This document shows, piece by piece, positions 44,528 to 53,134 of a stretch of 64,000 nucleotides of DNA. Positions within the stretch are counted from its first letter, which is position 1; every line of letters begins with the position of its first letter. The DNA is from GCA-2720975 sp964467985 (GTDB lineage: Bacteria > Planctomycetota > UBA1135 > GCA-002686595): contig CAYXTP010000005.1 in assembly GCA_964467985.1 (NCBI GenBank), positions 186,001 to 250,000 of the forward strand. The letters are read 5' to 3'. A program made the position numbers and the translations under genes. The notes under the pieces are model-generated. The model searched no databases. It had not been told where the DNA came from and saw only the letters and a list, made by a program, of their open reading frames with translations.

Positions 44528-44714
44528 TGGAAAACGGCGTCTTGGCAGGGGTAATGGGCGAATCGGGGCTGGAATTCTGTCCCAATCTTCGGACTGGATC
44601 AACCGCACCAGCCACTCGATTCGGCCGCCGACCGAGGCCGCCTCAAGTCGCACCCCTGGAGATCACCCGATCTGCAGCGCGCCTGCCGTCAACTCACTAG
44701 GGTGTGCGGCCCCC

Positions 44715-45617
44715 ATGCACTCCGTACCCCACATCGGCGAGATCTGCGCCCTGCTCTCGCCACTGACGTGGGCCGTCGCGGTCATCCTGTTCCGCGTGGC
44801 AGGACGCAGTGTGCCGCCCCTGGCACTCAACCTCTGCAAGAACAGCGTGGCTCTCCCGCTGTTCTTCTTGACCTACCTGGCACTCGGGGCCACGGCACCG
44901 GACTCGGTGAACCGAACGGACCTGGTCCTTCTTCTGAGCAGCGGCGCCCTAGGCATCGCCGTGGCAGACACGCTGTTCTTCATGTGCCTCAATCGCCTAG
45001 GGGCGAGCCGGCAGGCCATCGTCAACACGGCCTACAGTCCGCCCATCATCTTGCTCAGCGTCATCTTCCTGGGGGAGACCCTCACGGCCATCCAGGTCAT
45101 TGGTGTGTGCTTGATCCTCGCCGCGGTGGTCGTTGTGGCCCGCGAGACGTCCGGTGGGCCCGGCCAAGCACCGGGCAGCAACGTGACAGGTGTTCTGTTT
45201 GGAGTCGCGGCGTGCGTGGCCCAGGCGATCTCCATCGTGATGATCAAACCAAGCATGAACGACTGGCCGCTTCTCTGGATGACCTGCTGGCGCATGGCGG
45301 GAGGCTTGGGGGCAGCCGTGCTCTTCTGGCCCCTGCTGCCCAAGTCCAAACGGTCATTCGGTGCACTAGCCGACCGCAAATCCTGGCCCACGGTGCTGGC
45401 CGGGGCTCTTGTCGGGACCTACATGTCGCTGCTTCTCTGGATGGGCGGCTTCAAGTACTCGACCGCGTCAGTCGCATCGGCCCTGAATCAGACATCGAGC
45501 CTCTTCACGTTCGCATTGGCTGTGTGGATCCTGCGTGAACCTACGACACGCCGTGCCCTAGCCGGTTTGGGATTGGGGCTGGCGGGTGTGGCGGTCGTGG
45601 TCGCGGCGAGCCTCTAG
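44715..45617 (+). CDS. EamA/DMT-family transporter
   Basis: 300 residues from MHSVPHIGEICALLSPLTWA. About ten hydrophobic helices in two EamA repeats: the first with LNLCKNSVALPLFFLTYLAL and GALGIAVADTLFFMCLNRLG, the second starting GVLFGVAACVAQAISIVMIK and ending LGLGLAGVAVVVAASL. Drug/metabolite transporters export or import small solutes such as amino acids or nucleotide sugars; substrate undefined. The long upstream ORF reading (44478) would overlap the aldolase promoter. Inner membrane. Confidence 0.88.
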   Translation: MHSVPHIGEICALLSPLTWAVAVILFRVAGRSVPPLALNLCKNSVALPLFFLTYLALGATAPDSVNRTDLVLLLSSGALGIAVADTLFFMCLNRLGASRQAIVNTAYSPPIILLSVIFLGETLTAIQVIGVCLILAAVVVVARETSGGPGQAPGSNVTGVLFGVAACVAQAISIVMIKPSMNDWPLLWMTCWRMAGGLGAAVLFWPLLPKSKRSFGALADRKSWPTVLAGALVGTYMSLLLWMGGFKYSTASVASALNQTSSLFTFALAVWILREPTTRRALAGLGLGLAGVAVVVAASL

Positions 45618-45743
45618 CAATCGCGTAGCTGGCGCTGCCCTTGCACCCGCAGCAGGAACCCAATTCGCTGGGAATTTCCATGGCGTACCATGTTGGGGCG
45701 CCGTCGTGAGGGCTCCACGAACTTTCTCACCACGACTCTCACC

Positions 45744-46310
45744 ATGATCAACCAATACCGGAAGACCTTTTGGCTCGCGACCCCGTTGCTTCTCCTGTCG
45801 GCTTGTTCATCGGGAAGCGGCGGGTCTTGGGGCGCTAGAGATCGGAGCATTAGCTGGAGCACAGGCCTGGCGGATGATTCGACGCCACGGGTCCCGGGCC
45901 TGACCCACGGCTCGATCTCCATGGTCGACCTTTTTGCCGGGGACATGGGGGTGGTCCGCATTGCCATTTGGAGCAATGGCAGCAGCCTCAGCTACTCAAG
46001 TGGGGGAGGCCCAGGAACGGGATGCTCAATGGAAGGCACCGTCCAAACCGAGTCAGGGGAAGCCGTGCCCTTCAAGTTCTCAACAGCCGATGGCGTCCGG
46101 GCCGAGGGGGCTATTGGCGACCAAGAGTACTCGTTCGGAGTGGGCGCGATGTTCCTTCTCTACTCAACCGCCGACGGAGTGATCTCGAAGCAACTGCCCG
46201 TTCCGCTAGAAGCGCTGGACTCGTTCGACATCTTCAAACAGCCCAAGCGCGATGCATTTGCCGCGAAGTGGGGTGTCACGGACTTCTTCGAAGAGGCCTT
46301 GAGCCGTTAG
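45744..46310 (+). CDS. Predicted lipoprotein, unknown function
   Basis: 188 residues from MINQYRKTFWLATPLLLLSA, lipobox LSACSSGS. The mature protein is beta-rich with Gly/Ser stretches (SYSSGGGPGTGCSMEGT) and repeated strand patterns GSISMVDLFAGDMGVVRIAIW and KFSTADGVRAEGAIGDQEY. The ending KWGVTDFFEEAL is helical. No family recognised. Located 126 nt after the EamA gene, 26 nt before the converging DinB gene. Confidence 0.62.
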   Translation: MINQYRKTFWLATPLLLLSACSSGSGGSWGARDRSISWSTGLADDSTPRVPGLTHGSISMVDLFAGDMGVVRIAIWSNGSSLSYSSGGGPGTGCSMEGTVQTESGEAVPFKFSTADGVRAEGAIGDQEYSFGVGAMFLLYSTADGVISKQLPVPLEALDSFDIFKQPKRDAFAAKWGVTDFFEEALSR

Positions 46311-46336
46311 TCGACACCGTCGGGGATGCTGCCCGC

Positions 46337-46879
46337 TCAGCTCGGCAGCTGTGGCAGGTACCGTTCGCGCAGCACCTCCATGTGGTGGTCGGCGTGTCCG
46401 GCGATGAGGTAGATGATCGAGCGCACAGTGAGCCGCGTCTCGGAGGCGACGCCAGATCGGGAGAGCACCCCTTCATCAAGGCTCTCGAAGAGCTCGATGG
46501 CCCCGCGCCGCAGATGTCCGAACTCACTCATCAAGCTAGAGAGTGAGCGGCTGTCAAAATCAGCCCCGGCGACGAACTCGTCCTGATCCATCCCCGGTAG
46601 GGGGCCGGAGTTGCCGCGCGCGAACCACAGGCAGCGTGTTGTGAAGATCCACTCGGTGTCCAGGATGTGGCCGAGCAACTGATTGACGCTCCACTTGCCT
46701 TCGCCGTACGAAAAGTGGTGCGCGTGCTCGGGAAGTGCTCCGAAGCATGATTCGAACTCCACCAGCTGGGCCCCGAGGAACTCGATCACATCTCCAGCGG
46801 GTACACGCTCGATGTAGCGGCCGAAGTACTCACTGTACTCGTCCGGACTGGGGCGTCCGCACATAATGGGTTGGCTCAT
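46337..46879 (-). CDS. DinB superfamily protein
   Basis: 180 residues. Four-helix DinB_2 bundle with likely metal ligands: GKWSVNQLLGHILDTEWIF (first His of the triad), and IIYLIAGHADHHMEVLRERY (H-x-x-H). GPLPGMDQDEFVAG sits between. DinB-like proteins include thiol transferases (bacillithiol/mycothiol) and uncharacterised hydrolases. A diverged second copy lies at 51650-52003 on the same strand but is broken, indicating duplication. Function unknown; cytosolic. Confidence 0.85.
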   Translation of the reverse strand: MSQPIMCGRPSPDEYSEYFGRYIERVPAGDVIEFLGAQLVEFESCFGALPEHAHHFSYGEGKWSVNQLLGHILDTEWIFTTRCLWFARGNSGPLPGMDQDEFVAGADFDSRSLSSLMSEFGHLRRGAIELFESLDEGVLSRSGVASETRLTVRSIIYLIAGHADHHMEVLRERYLPQLPS

Positions 46880-46952
46880 GGGGAGAGCCTACCGGGCATT
46901 CGGTGAAGGGGGAACGGCCCGTAGCTCCCCGGCCGTGGCCACCTAGCCCCCG

Positions 46953-47132
46953 CTAGCCCATAAAGAAGCCCTTCCGATGGGATATTCCAAGTGACCTGTG
47001 GCACGCGCCACAGAAATACAAATACCGGCGCCCGAGCATCCCCTTCAGTTCACGAAGGAGCACCGTCTCCAGCGTCTCCTCGTAGTGCGGGCAGATTGGG
47101 TCAATCTCGTAACTCATCTTCAGTTCGGTCAT
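46953..47132 (-). CDS. Small zinc-knuckle-like protein, missed by length cut-off
   Basis: 59 residues from ATG 47132, preceded by a strong AAGAGGAG ribosome-binding site 6 nt upstream. It starts MTELKMSYEIDPICPHYEE, then LLRELKGMLGRRYLYFCGAC and ends HRKGFFMG. A C-x-x-H-type pair (C-P-H) and a C-G-A-C-H cluster could form one zinc-binding site. The GRRYLYFCxxCxxxLGxSHRKGFFMG pattern looks like a conserved small-protein family, though I cannot name it. It lies alone in the 520-nt gap upstream of the mechanosensitive channel, on the opposite strand. Confidence 0.68.
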   Translation of the reverse strand: MTELKMSYEIDPICPHYEETLETVLLRELKGMLGRRYLYFCGACHRSLGISHRKGFFMG

Positions 47133-47399
47133 TTTGGTTTCTCCTCTTGGAGTAGGCCGGGTGGCATGGCTTCAAGCCGCGGTGTCCTCGCATCCGTAGA
47201 GGGCTGGCGGCCGCCTCGCGTACCGGGCGGCGGGCAAGTTACTTTCGGCACCCGTGGTTTTCCCCAGGCTCTCCCCTTCGCGTTCGGCTTGGGCAAGGGG
47301 GCCATACGCTCACATCCGTGGCACATTTTGCTGGGACCGTGAGGGCAACTAGGATGAGAACATGAGCTTGTTCCAAAACATCTAACCCCGCAACAACCC

Positions 47400-48389
47400 A
47401 TGAACCTCCCCACCTCGATCCAGGATGGCACCGAAGAGCTGGCCAAGGCGATCCAGGCGCTAGCCGATTCCGTTCGCGACCTCCGCTTGAACCCTGGACA
47501 GCCCTCGGTCGAGGTCGACCCCACATCCGCGGAAGCCCAAGGTCAGCAATTCGATCTTGCGGACACAGACAAGTGGCAGCACTACCTGACCGTCGCGAAG
47601 GAAAAGGCAATCGACTTTGCTCCTGACCTACTGGCTGCGCTCTTGATCGTCGTTCTCGGCTGGCTTCTCGCACGTGCGGTCACTTCCTTGCTGCGCAAAG
47701 CCCTCGGCAAGTCGAAACTCGACTCCACTCTGGTCAACTTCGTCGCCTCCGTGTCCTACATGGCCGTCATGGCGTTTGTCCTCATCTCGGCCGTTAGCAA
47801 GCTGGGCGTCAACACTGCGAGCTTCATCGCTGTCTTGGGTGCAGCAGGATTTGCGGTTGGGTTCGCTCTGCAAGGATCACTCTCGAATTTCGCGGCCGGC
47901 GTCATGCTGATGATCTTCAGGCCCATGCGCGAGGGTGACCTGGTCGAGGCCGGCGGAGTCCTGGGCATCGTCGAAGAGGTCGGAGTCTTCGCCACGATCA
48001 TCAACACGCTAGAGAACAAACGAGCCGTGATCGCGAACTCGGCCGTTACGGGATCCAACATCGTCAACTACACGGCCAACGGAAACCTGCGCGTGGACAT
48101 GACGTTTGGAATTGGGTACGGCGACGACATGGACGAGGCGATGGAGCTGATGGCCAAGGTTCTGGAAGGGGATGAGCGCATCTTGGCCTCACCCGCACCG
48201 AAGATCGCGTGCGTGGGCCATGGGTCCTCGAGCGTAGATTTTGTTTGCCGGCCCTTCGTCAAGCCTGAGCACTACTGGGACGTCTGGTTCGACACGCACA
48301 AGAAGGTCAAAGAAGCTTTCGACGCCGCGGGCGTGTCTATACCGTTCCCGCAACGCGATGTGCACATGGTCCAGGCCGACGTGGCCTAG
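47400..48389 (+). CDS. Small-conductance mechanosensitive channel (MscS family)
   Basis: 329 residues. An N-terminal ~75-residue soluble extension (ELAKAIQALADSVRDLRLNPG) precedes three transmembrane helices: LLAALLIVVLGWLLARAV, FVASVSYMAVMAFVLISAV and the pore-lining TM3 FIAVLGAAGFAVGFALQGSL with the family's A/G packing. The beta domain follows at MREGDLVEAGGVLGIVEEVG, then IVNYTANGNLRVDMTFGIGY and a C-terminal alpha/beta cage. MscS opens under membrane tension after osmotic downshock. Its start is 58 nt downstream of unannotated sequence with no other gene. Confidence 0.94.
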   Translation: MNLPTSIQDGTEELAKAIQALADSVRDLRLNPGQPSVEVDPTSAEAQGQQFDLADTDKWQHYLTVAKEKAIDFAPDLLAALLIVVLGWLLARAVTSLLRKALGKSKLDSTLVNFVASVSYMAVMAFVLISAVSKLGVNTASFIAVLGAAGFAVGFALQGSLSNFAAGVMLMIFRPMREGDLVEAGGVLGIVEEVGVFATIINTLENKRAVIANSAVTGSNIVNYTANGNLRVDMTFGIGYGDDMDEAMELMAKVLEGDERILASPAPKIACVGHGSSSVDFVCRPFVKPEHYWDVWFDTHKKVKEAFDAAGVSIPFPQRDVHMVQADVA

Positions 48390-48453
48390 ACCGTTGCAAC
48401 CGAGGCGCGGCGGGCAGGGATCAAGTGATCCCACCATCACCGACGTCAAATCT

Positions 48454-48489
48454 CGGATCCGACCCGCCCGATGGGGCAGGTCGGATCCG
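48454..48489. repeat. Inverted repeat with CGGATCCG core
   Basis: CGGATCCGACC (48454-48464) and GGTCGGATCCG (48479-48489) are perfect inverted copies around a 14-nt loop; each half contains the palindrome CGGATCCG. There is no T tail. Lies in the 250-nt gap between the mscS and ABM genes. Confidence 0.45.
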
Positions 48490-48639
48490 GAGGATGGGCG
48501 GGGTGCCGGGCGGGTCTGCCCCACGCTACGCGACGGGGAAGCGTGCTAGCGGCCCCCAAAGGAGATACGGCGAGCCTGACCAGCTTCAGGCCAGAGCCGA
48601 TTCACTCGGCTCAATGCCGGAAGGGAGTAGGATTGGCCC

Positions 48640-48996
48640 ATGCGAACAAAGCCCCTAATTCTGACCTTGGCTCTGACCTTCTTTGGGTGCGCGAGTACGA
48701 CAGAAGGCCCGCCAGAGAAGGTGATCGTGGAGTTCTCCGCTCAGCCAGAGACGCGAGCGGAATTCATCGACGAACTCAACGTCATTCTGGTCGATACCCG
48801 CGCATTCGATGGCTGCCTTGGCGTGACTGTCTGGACTGTTGAGGGCGAGGACGGGAAGGTCTGGATCCTCGAGAACTGGGCGACCCGCGAAGACCAGGCC
48901 GCCTACCTGAATTGGCGCGCGGAAACCAACAACACAGCCCACCTGGGTCGTTTCATGGCCGGTGCACCACGATTCTTGTGGCTAGCTGAGCACTAG
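48640..48996 (+). CDS. ABM-domain lipoprotein
   Basis: 118 residues. Signal peptide with lipobox FFGCAST. The mature chain is an antibiotic-biosynthesis-monooxygenase ferredoxin-like domain: VIVEFSAQPETRAEFIDELNVIL, CLGVTVWTVEGEDGKVWILENW and AYLNWRAETNN. ABM-fold proteins include quinol monooxygenases and heme-degrading enzymes, but many are of unknown role, and export is unusual. It overlaps the converging metalloprotease gene by 4 nt. Confidence 0.8.
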   Translation: MRTKPLILTLALTFFGCASTTEGPPEKVIVEFSAQPETRAEFIDELNVILVDTRAFDGCLGVTVWTVEGEDGKVWILENWATREDQAAYLNWRAETNNTAHLGRFMAGAPRFLWLAEH

Positions 48997-51569
48997 TTCC
49001 CGGCGCTGCAGGCGCCCCATTCCGGACCCCATGCCGCGGCTCCGATCGGCCCGCCGGGTGGCAGGTCGGGTGCGGGAGCGGAGGGCGCGGCGGGCTGAGC
49101 AGGGCGCTCAAGAAAGCGGCCCACCTCTGCCGCCAAGTACCTCAGGTGGGGGAGGCGAGCAGCGTCCGGAGCTCCGCCTGGCGCGGGCTCTCGCAGCCAC
49201 GACCGCAGGGCGGCCCTAGCCCGGGAGCGCACACCATCGGTGGCCCGCGAGTCGGCGGCCAGTGCTGTGATGCCGCGTACGACTGCCGTTTGGGCCACGT
49301 GCCTTAGTTCGGCCCGCCGAGGGCCCTCGTCGGGGTGCCCCGCGAAGACGTGGGCGATGAGGTCATTGAGAACAGCCTCTAGGGACGGCAGCGCCGCCGA
49401 GCGCCGATTCTGATCCACGAGTCTGGCAGCGCGTTCTGGATGCAGGAGATCCGCGACTACCTGTGCGCACTGCAAGCGCGCGAGACCCAGCGGATCGAAA
49501 GTGGGGCCCGTCGCGGATGGCGCCAGCTCTCGATTCCGTCCTTGTCCTGGGGGCCGTGGCGGTAGCAGCTGGAGAATCGACTCGGGCACGTCCAGTTTCG
49601 CGGGATCCAGACAGCCGAGCAATGCTTCCAGTGCTCGCATCTGGTTCTGACGAGAGACGGGTTCGCCTAGAGCTCGGCCATCGCCCGCGAGAGCGTGTGT
49701 GTAGTCGACGCCTCCCACCATTTTTGCAACGGCATCTACCTGATAGCGATGGTGGAAGTAGACCGGTGTGAAGACCTCTTCCAGGTGGGCCTGGGGTTGG
49801 CCGTCCGCCAAGTTGCCGCGACCAAAGCGGGACAGGGCAACGGCGCGCACGGCGAGCGCGTTTTCCAAGCCGTCCACGGGATCAGAGAAATTGTCCCACA
49901 AGTGTGCGTAGGGGTGCGCCGTGCCTGCGGATCGTGCGTCGGAATCGCTCAGGTAGCGCAGACCGTCTTTCTCGGCTTGGGCGAGGACACCATCCAACCA
50001 AACGCGCTCATCCTCGCCCGCGGGTGCATCGCCGTAGAGCCAGTTCACGGCAACCCGATCCCAGGATCCGACCCCGATTCCATAGGCGTCTGAGCTGTCA
50101 ATCTCACCCTGATCCGTGACGTGCAACAAGGGCGCCGGGTAGTCCATGACGGAGGCTCGGCCACCGTAGGTGGAGGCGCAGAAGTTGTGCGAGAAGCCCA
50201 AAGTGTGACCGACCTCGTGCGCTGCCAGCTGGCGGATGCGGGCCAGCGAGAGTTGAACCGGGTCGTCTGCGGTCCCTGTGCCTGTGGCGGCCGTGCCCAA
50301 CAGTCCTTCGAACAGGAGCCGGTCCTGACGCACGCGCAGTGAACCCAAGGAAACGTGCCCCTTGATGATCTCGCCGGTTAGTGGATCGGCGAGGGCATTG
50401 CCGTAGGACCAACCACGGGTCGAGCGGTGCACCCATTGAATCACGTTGTAGCGCACGTCCAGGGGGTGCGCGCCTTCGGGCAGTAGCTCCACGCGGAACG
50501 CGTCCTCAAAGCCAGCGGCCGCAAAGGCCTCGGCCCACCAACTTGCGCCCTCCACGAGTGCCTCGCGCACTGGCTCGGGTGCACCCCGATCCACGTAGTA
50601 GACGATGGGTTCGATGACGGGTGAGGAGGCTGCCGTGGGGTCGGTCTTCTGCAGCCGATGACGAACCGCGAGGCGCACGTCTACGGGTTGGTCTAGGTCG
50701 GCCGCGTAGTCGCGATAGCTCACGGCAAAGCTCCCGGACCGCAGGTCTGCGACACGCGGCCTATAGCCACCGTCCGGGCGACGGATGAAGCTGTGGTGTG
50801 CTTGCAGGCTGATGGCCTTTGGGTCCGGTGTGGTCGAGCGCACCTGGCTCCCGGGTTTTGATCCACCGAACGTCAAGCGCACCGCGAACTCCACGTTATC
50901 GGGGAAGGCGTGGCATTGGTCGAGCTCGAGGAACGAACGCTCCTTGTCAACGGAGAAGCTCCCCTGGCCTGTGTTGGCGAGCGTTCCGACGACCCCGTGG
51001 GCGTCCTGCATCAGGAATCCCGTGAGGTCCACGAGAACTGCGCCATCGGGATCTTCGGCAGCTACCTCACCGGCCCACAAGACCGACGAAGCGAAGGACT
51101 CGGTCACGGCCCTACGTTCGTGGGGGTCGGGGCTGTCGGCCCGGTAAGACAAGTTGGGCGCCTCGAGCACGATCAAATCGCCCACGCGCCGGAACGTAAC
51201 GACCTGCGGTCCCCCCAACTGGCCACGGTCAAGCCCCACCGGATTGGAACCCAGTCCCGTGGCGAGTCCCTCCACATGCAACAGGGACGCGTGGACCAAT
51301 CGCCCATGTTCGTCGGGTGTCGGGGCGGGTAGGCGCACCCACGCCTTGCCCGAGGACGAATCCAGGAACAGGTCGAGCAACCCCGACAGCTCGTGCATGC
51401 CCTGTGTCTTCTTGGCGACCGTGGGCGCCTCCGATGACAAACGGTCCTCCCCCTGGTTGGAAGACGACCCGGCCCTCGTCTTTCCTCCCAACTGGATGTG
51501 AGAGGCGCAACCCACCAAGGGCAGCAGAACGATGGCGATGATTGTCTGTTTGAGAGAGGATCTGTGCAT
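48993..51569 (-). CDS. Zinc-dependent metalloprotease lipoprotein (DUF5117/DUF4953-like)
   Basis: 858 residues. Lipobox LVGCASHI. The N-terminal half (FLDSSSGKAWVRLPAPTPDEHG, RTVTESFASSVLW-like region) resembles DUF5117, and the catalytic core AAHEVGHTLGFSHNFCAST contains the extended zinc site H-E-x-x-H-x-x-G-x-x-H, with MDYPAP as met-turn-like element. A DUF4953-type C-terminus with helices (ALPSLEAVLNDLIAHVF, QTAVVRGITAL) and a proline/alanine-rich tail follows. It should be anchored outside the inner membrane and digest peptides. Followed downstream by nothing on its strand. Confidence 0.87.
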   Translation of the reverse strand: MHRSSLKQTIIAIVLLPLVGCASHIQLGGKTRAGSSSNQGEDRLSSEAPTVAKKTQGMHELSGLLDLFLDSSSGKAWVRLPAPTPDEHGRLVHASLLHVEGLATGLGSNPVGLDRGQLGGPQVVTFRRVGDLIVLEAPNLSYRADSPDPHERRAVTESFASSVLWAGEVAAEDPDGAVLVDLTGFLMQDAHGVVGTLANTGQGSFSVDKERSFLELDQCHAFPDNVEFAVRLTFGGSKPGSQVRSTTPDPKAISLQAHHSFIRRPDGGYRPRVADLRSGSFAVSYRDYAADLDQPVDVRLAVRHRLQKTDPTAASSPVIEPIVYYVDRGAPEPVREALVEGASWWAEAFAAAGFEDAFRVELLPEGAHPLDVRYNVIQWVHRSTRGWSYGNALADPLTGEIIKGHVSLGSLRVRQDRLLFEGLLGTAATGTGTADDPVQLSLARIRQLAAHEVGHTLGFSHNFCASTYGGRASVMDYPAPLLHVTDQGEIDSSDAYGIGVGSWDRVAVNWLYGDAPAGEDERVWLDGVLAQAEKDGLRYLSDSDARSAGTAHPYAHLWDNFSDPVDGLENALAVRAVALSRFGRGNLADGQPQAHLEEVFTPVYFHHRYQVDAVAKMVGGVDYTHALAGDGRALGEPVSRQNQMRALEALLGCLDPAKLDVPESILQLLPPRPPGQGRNRELAPSATGPTFDPLGLARLQCAQVVADLLHPERAARLVDQNRRSAALPSLEAVLNDLIAHVFAGHPDEGPRRAELRHVAQTAVVRGITALAADSRATDGVRSRARAALRSWLREPAPGGAPDAARLPHLRYLAAEVGRFLERPAQPAAPSAPAPDLPPGGPIGAAAWGPEWGACSAGN

Positions 51570-51649
51570 GATCCCAGGATAGGGGGCGCACGCTCCGCCC
51601 GAAAGCTGCGTGCAGATGCACGGCTCGGCAATCCCGTCAGACTAGCGGC

Positions 51650-52003
51650 GTAGAGCTCGCGCAGCACGGCCAGGTGGTGGTCAGCGTGGCCGGCGATCAG
51701 GCAGATGATTGCGCGGACACGGAGCCGTGTGTCTGTAGCGACACCCGATCGCAACAGGACTTCGCTGTCGAAGATCTCAAGGGCTGCTCGGCGCAGGTGG
51801 CCGAATTCGACCATCAAACTGGAAATCGAACGCCCGTCGACCTCCACGCCAGCCACGAATTCGTCTTGGTTTGTGCCCCGCAGGGGGCCCGGGTTGTCGC
51901 GGGACAACCAGAGTCAACGGGGGGGGAAGATCCACTCAGTGTCCACGACATGGCCCAGCAATTGATTGATGCTCCACTTTCCATTGGCGTAGGCAAACCC
52001 GTG
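51650..52003 (-). pseudogene. Decayed second DinB copy with in-frame TGA
   Basis: Minus-strand reading HGFAYANGKWSINQLLGH...DTEWIFPPR, then TGA, then LWLSRDNPGPLRGTNQDEF ... IAGHADHHLAVLRELY aligns closely with the DinB protein at 46337. The TGA (51914-51916) stands exactly where that copy has Cys (TTRCLWF), in the same frame. The first ~58 residues are missing or unrecognisable, and no stop ends the copy at the expected place, so the frame runs into the next gene. A three-residue deletion is also visible. Decay is the simplest reading; see rejected list for the selenocysteine alternative. Confidence 0.7.
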
Positions 52004-52176
52004 AGCGCTGGATTCGGACTGGCCGAAATCGCCAGGCCCACCCGGCAGGGGCAGCCCTCGCCATCGATGGGGTTCGCTCCCGTTGACTAGGAAGGGCGCC
52101 GAGTTCAAATTCCCGCGAGTCAAGTAGCCCTCGGTTACGGAGCCATATTCAGCACTGCCTCCCCTACGCTGTACAA

Positions 52177-52956
52177 ATGACGCCACTGATCATCCTCGTC
52201 GCCGCGATTTTTGCGGTGGCTGTCCTCTACTCGTCTGTGGGGCACGCGGGCGCGTCGGGGTACCTGGCGGTCATGGCAATCGTGACCCAGTTGCCCCAGG
52301 AGGAGATGAAGGCCATCGCCCTCACGCTCAATATCTTCGTGGGTTCGATCGGGTCCTATCGCTTCATCCGAGCCGGCCTGTTTCACTGGGCCACGTTCTG
52401 GCCATTCGGCCTGTGCGCAGTACCCATGGCATTCCTGGGGGGGCATTGGCAGCTGCCGCCGGAGGTGTTCAAACCGTTGATCGGCGCGGTCCTCCTGTTT
52501 GCCGCGACGAACCTCATCCTGCGCGCCGTGCGCCAACGCGGCGAAGATCCGAACGCGCCTCCGGTAGCGGGTGCGCGCGAGCCGAACATGCCACGCCTGC
52601 CAGCCGCGCTGCTCGTCGGCGCCGGCCTCGGGCTTTTGGCCGGGCTGACGGGTACCGGCGGGGGAATCTTCCTTTCGCCCCTGCTGATTCTCTGCAACTG
52701 GGCCGACCCCAAACGAACCGCTGCTGTCTCAGTTGTCTTCGTCCTGCTCAACTCCATCGCCGGACTCGGGGGCGTGGTCGCGGATTTGCCGGCGCTCCCC
52801 CCCGAACTCCCCTTCTACATCACTGCAGCAGTCGGAGGGGGACTGATCGGCTCGGGTCTCGGCGCGAAACGGCTTCCCGGAACATCGATTCGCGTGCTGC
52901 TGGGGGTCGTGCTCATCATTGCTGCCATCAAGATGTTCCTAGCGGCGTTCGTTTGA
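52177..52956 (+). CDS. TauE/SafE-family (TSUP) membrane transporter
   Basis: 259 residues with about eight transmembrane helices in two repeats, each with the TSUP motif: SSVGHAGASGYLAVMAI in the first and GLLAGLTGTGGGIFLSPLLIL in the second, where the G-x-G-G-G loops mark the family. The hydrophilic linker (residues ~115-135) joins the halves. TSUP proteins export sulfite, sulfoacetate or related organosulfur anions; with sat/cysC in the window a sulfur link is tempting but unproven. Converges on the SdrD-like gene, with a hairpin between. Confidence 0.9.
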   Translation: MTPLIILVAAIFAVAVLYSSVGHAGASGYLAVMAIVTQLPQEEMKAIALTLNIFVGSIGSYRFIRAGLFHWATFWPFGLCAVPMAFLGGHWQLPPEVFKPLIGAVLLFAATNLILRAVRQRGEDPNAPPVAGAREPNMPRLPAALLVGAGLGLLAGLTGTGGGIFLSPLLILCNWADPKRTAAVSVVFVLLNSIAGLGGVVADLPALPPELPFYITAAVGGGLIGSGLGAKRLPGTSIRVLLGVVLIIAAIKMFLAAFV

Positions 52957-53082
52957 TTGGGTGAGACGCCTGACCAAGTCACCACCCTGGGGGCGGTTCA
53001 AGTTGGTTCGGGTTTCCGCAGCACGGGTTCACTTCAAGACAAGACCCAGTCGGCAGAAAGGCTGCTCGGCATCAATGGGCTC

Positions 53083-53120
53083 GGCCTCCCATCCGGCTGG
53101 ACCGGTGGGAGGCCATTTCG
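53083..53120. terminator. Hairpin between TSUP and SdrD-like genes
   Basis: GGCCTCCCA (53083-53091) pairs with TGGGAGGCC (53106-53114), with inner CCGG/CCGG pairing. The plus-side tail ATTTCGATCTT is only partly T-rich; likely a modest bidirectional terminator for convergent genes. Confidence 0.5.
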
Positions 53121-53134
53121 ATCTTGAATCGCCC

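Noticed and set aside
51914..51916. TGA in the DinB copy read as selenocysteine
   Set aside because: The nearest hairpin that fits the spacing (GCCCC/GGGGC, loop CUGC, 30 nt after the TGA) lacks G in the first two loop positions, the N-terminal third is missing and there is no proper stop, so decay is likelier.
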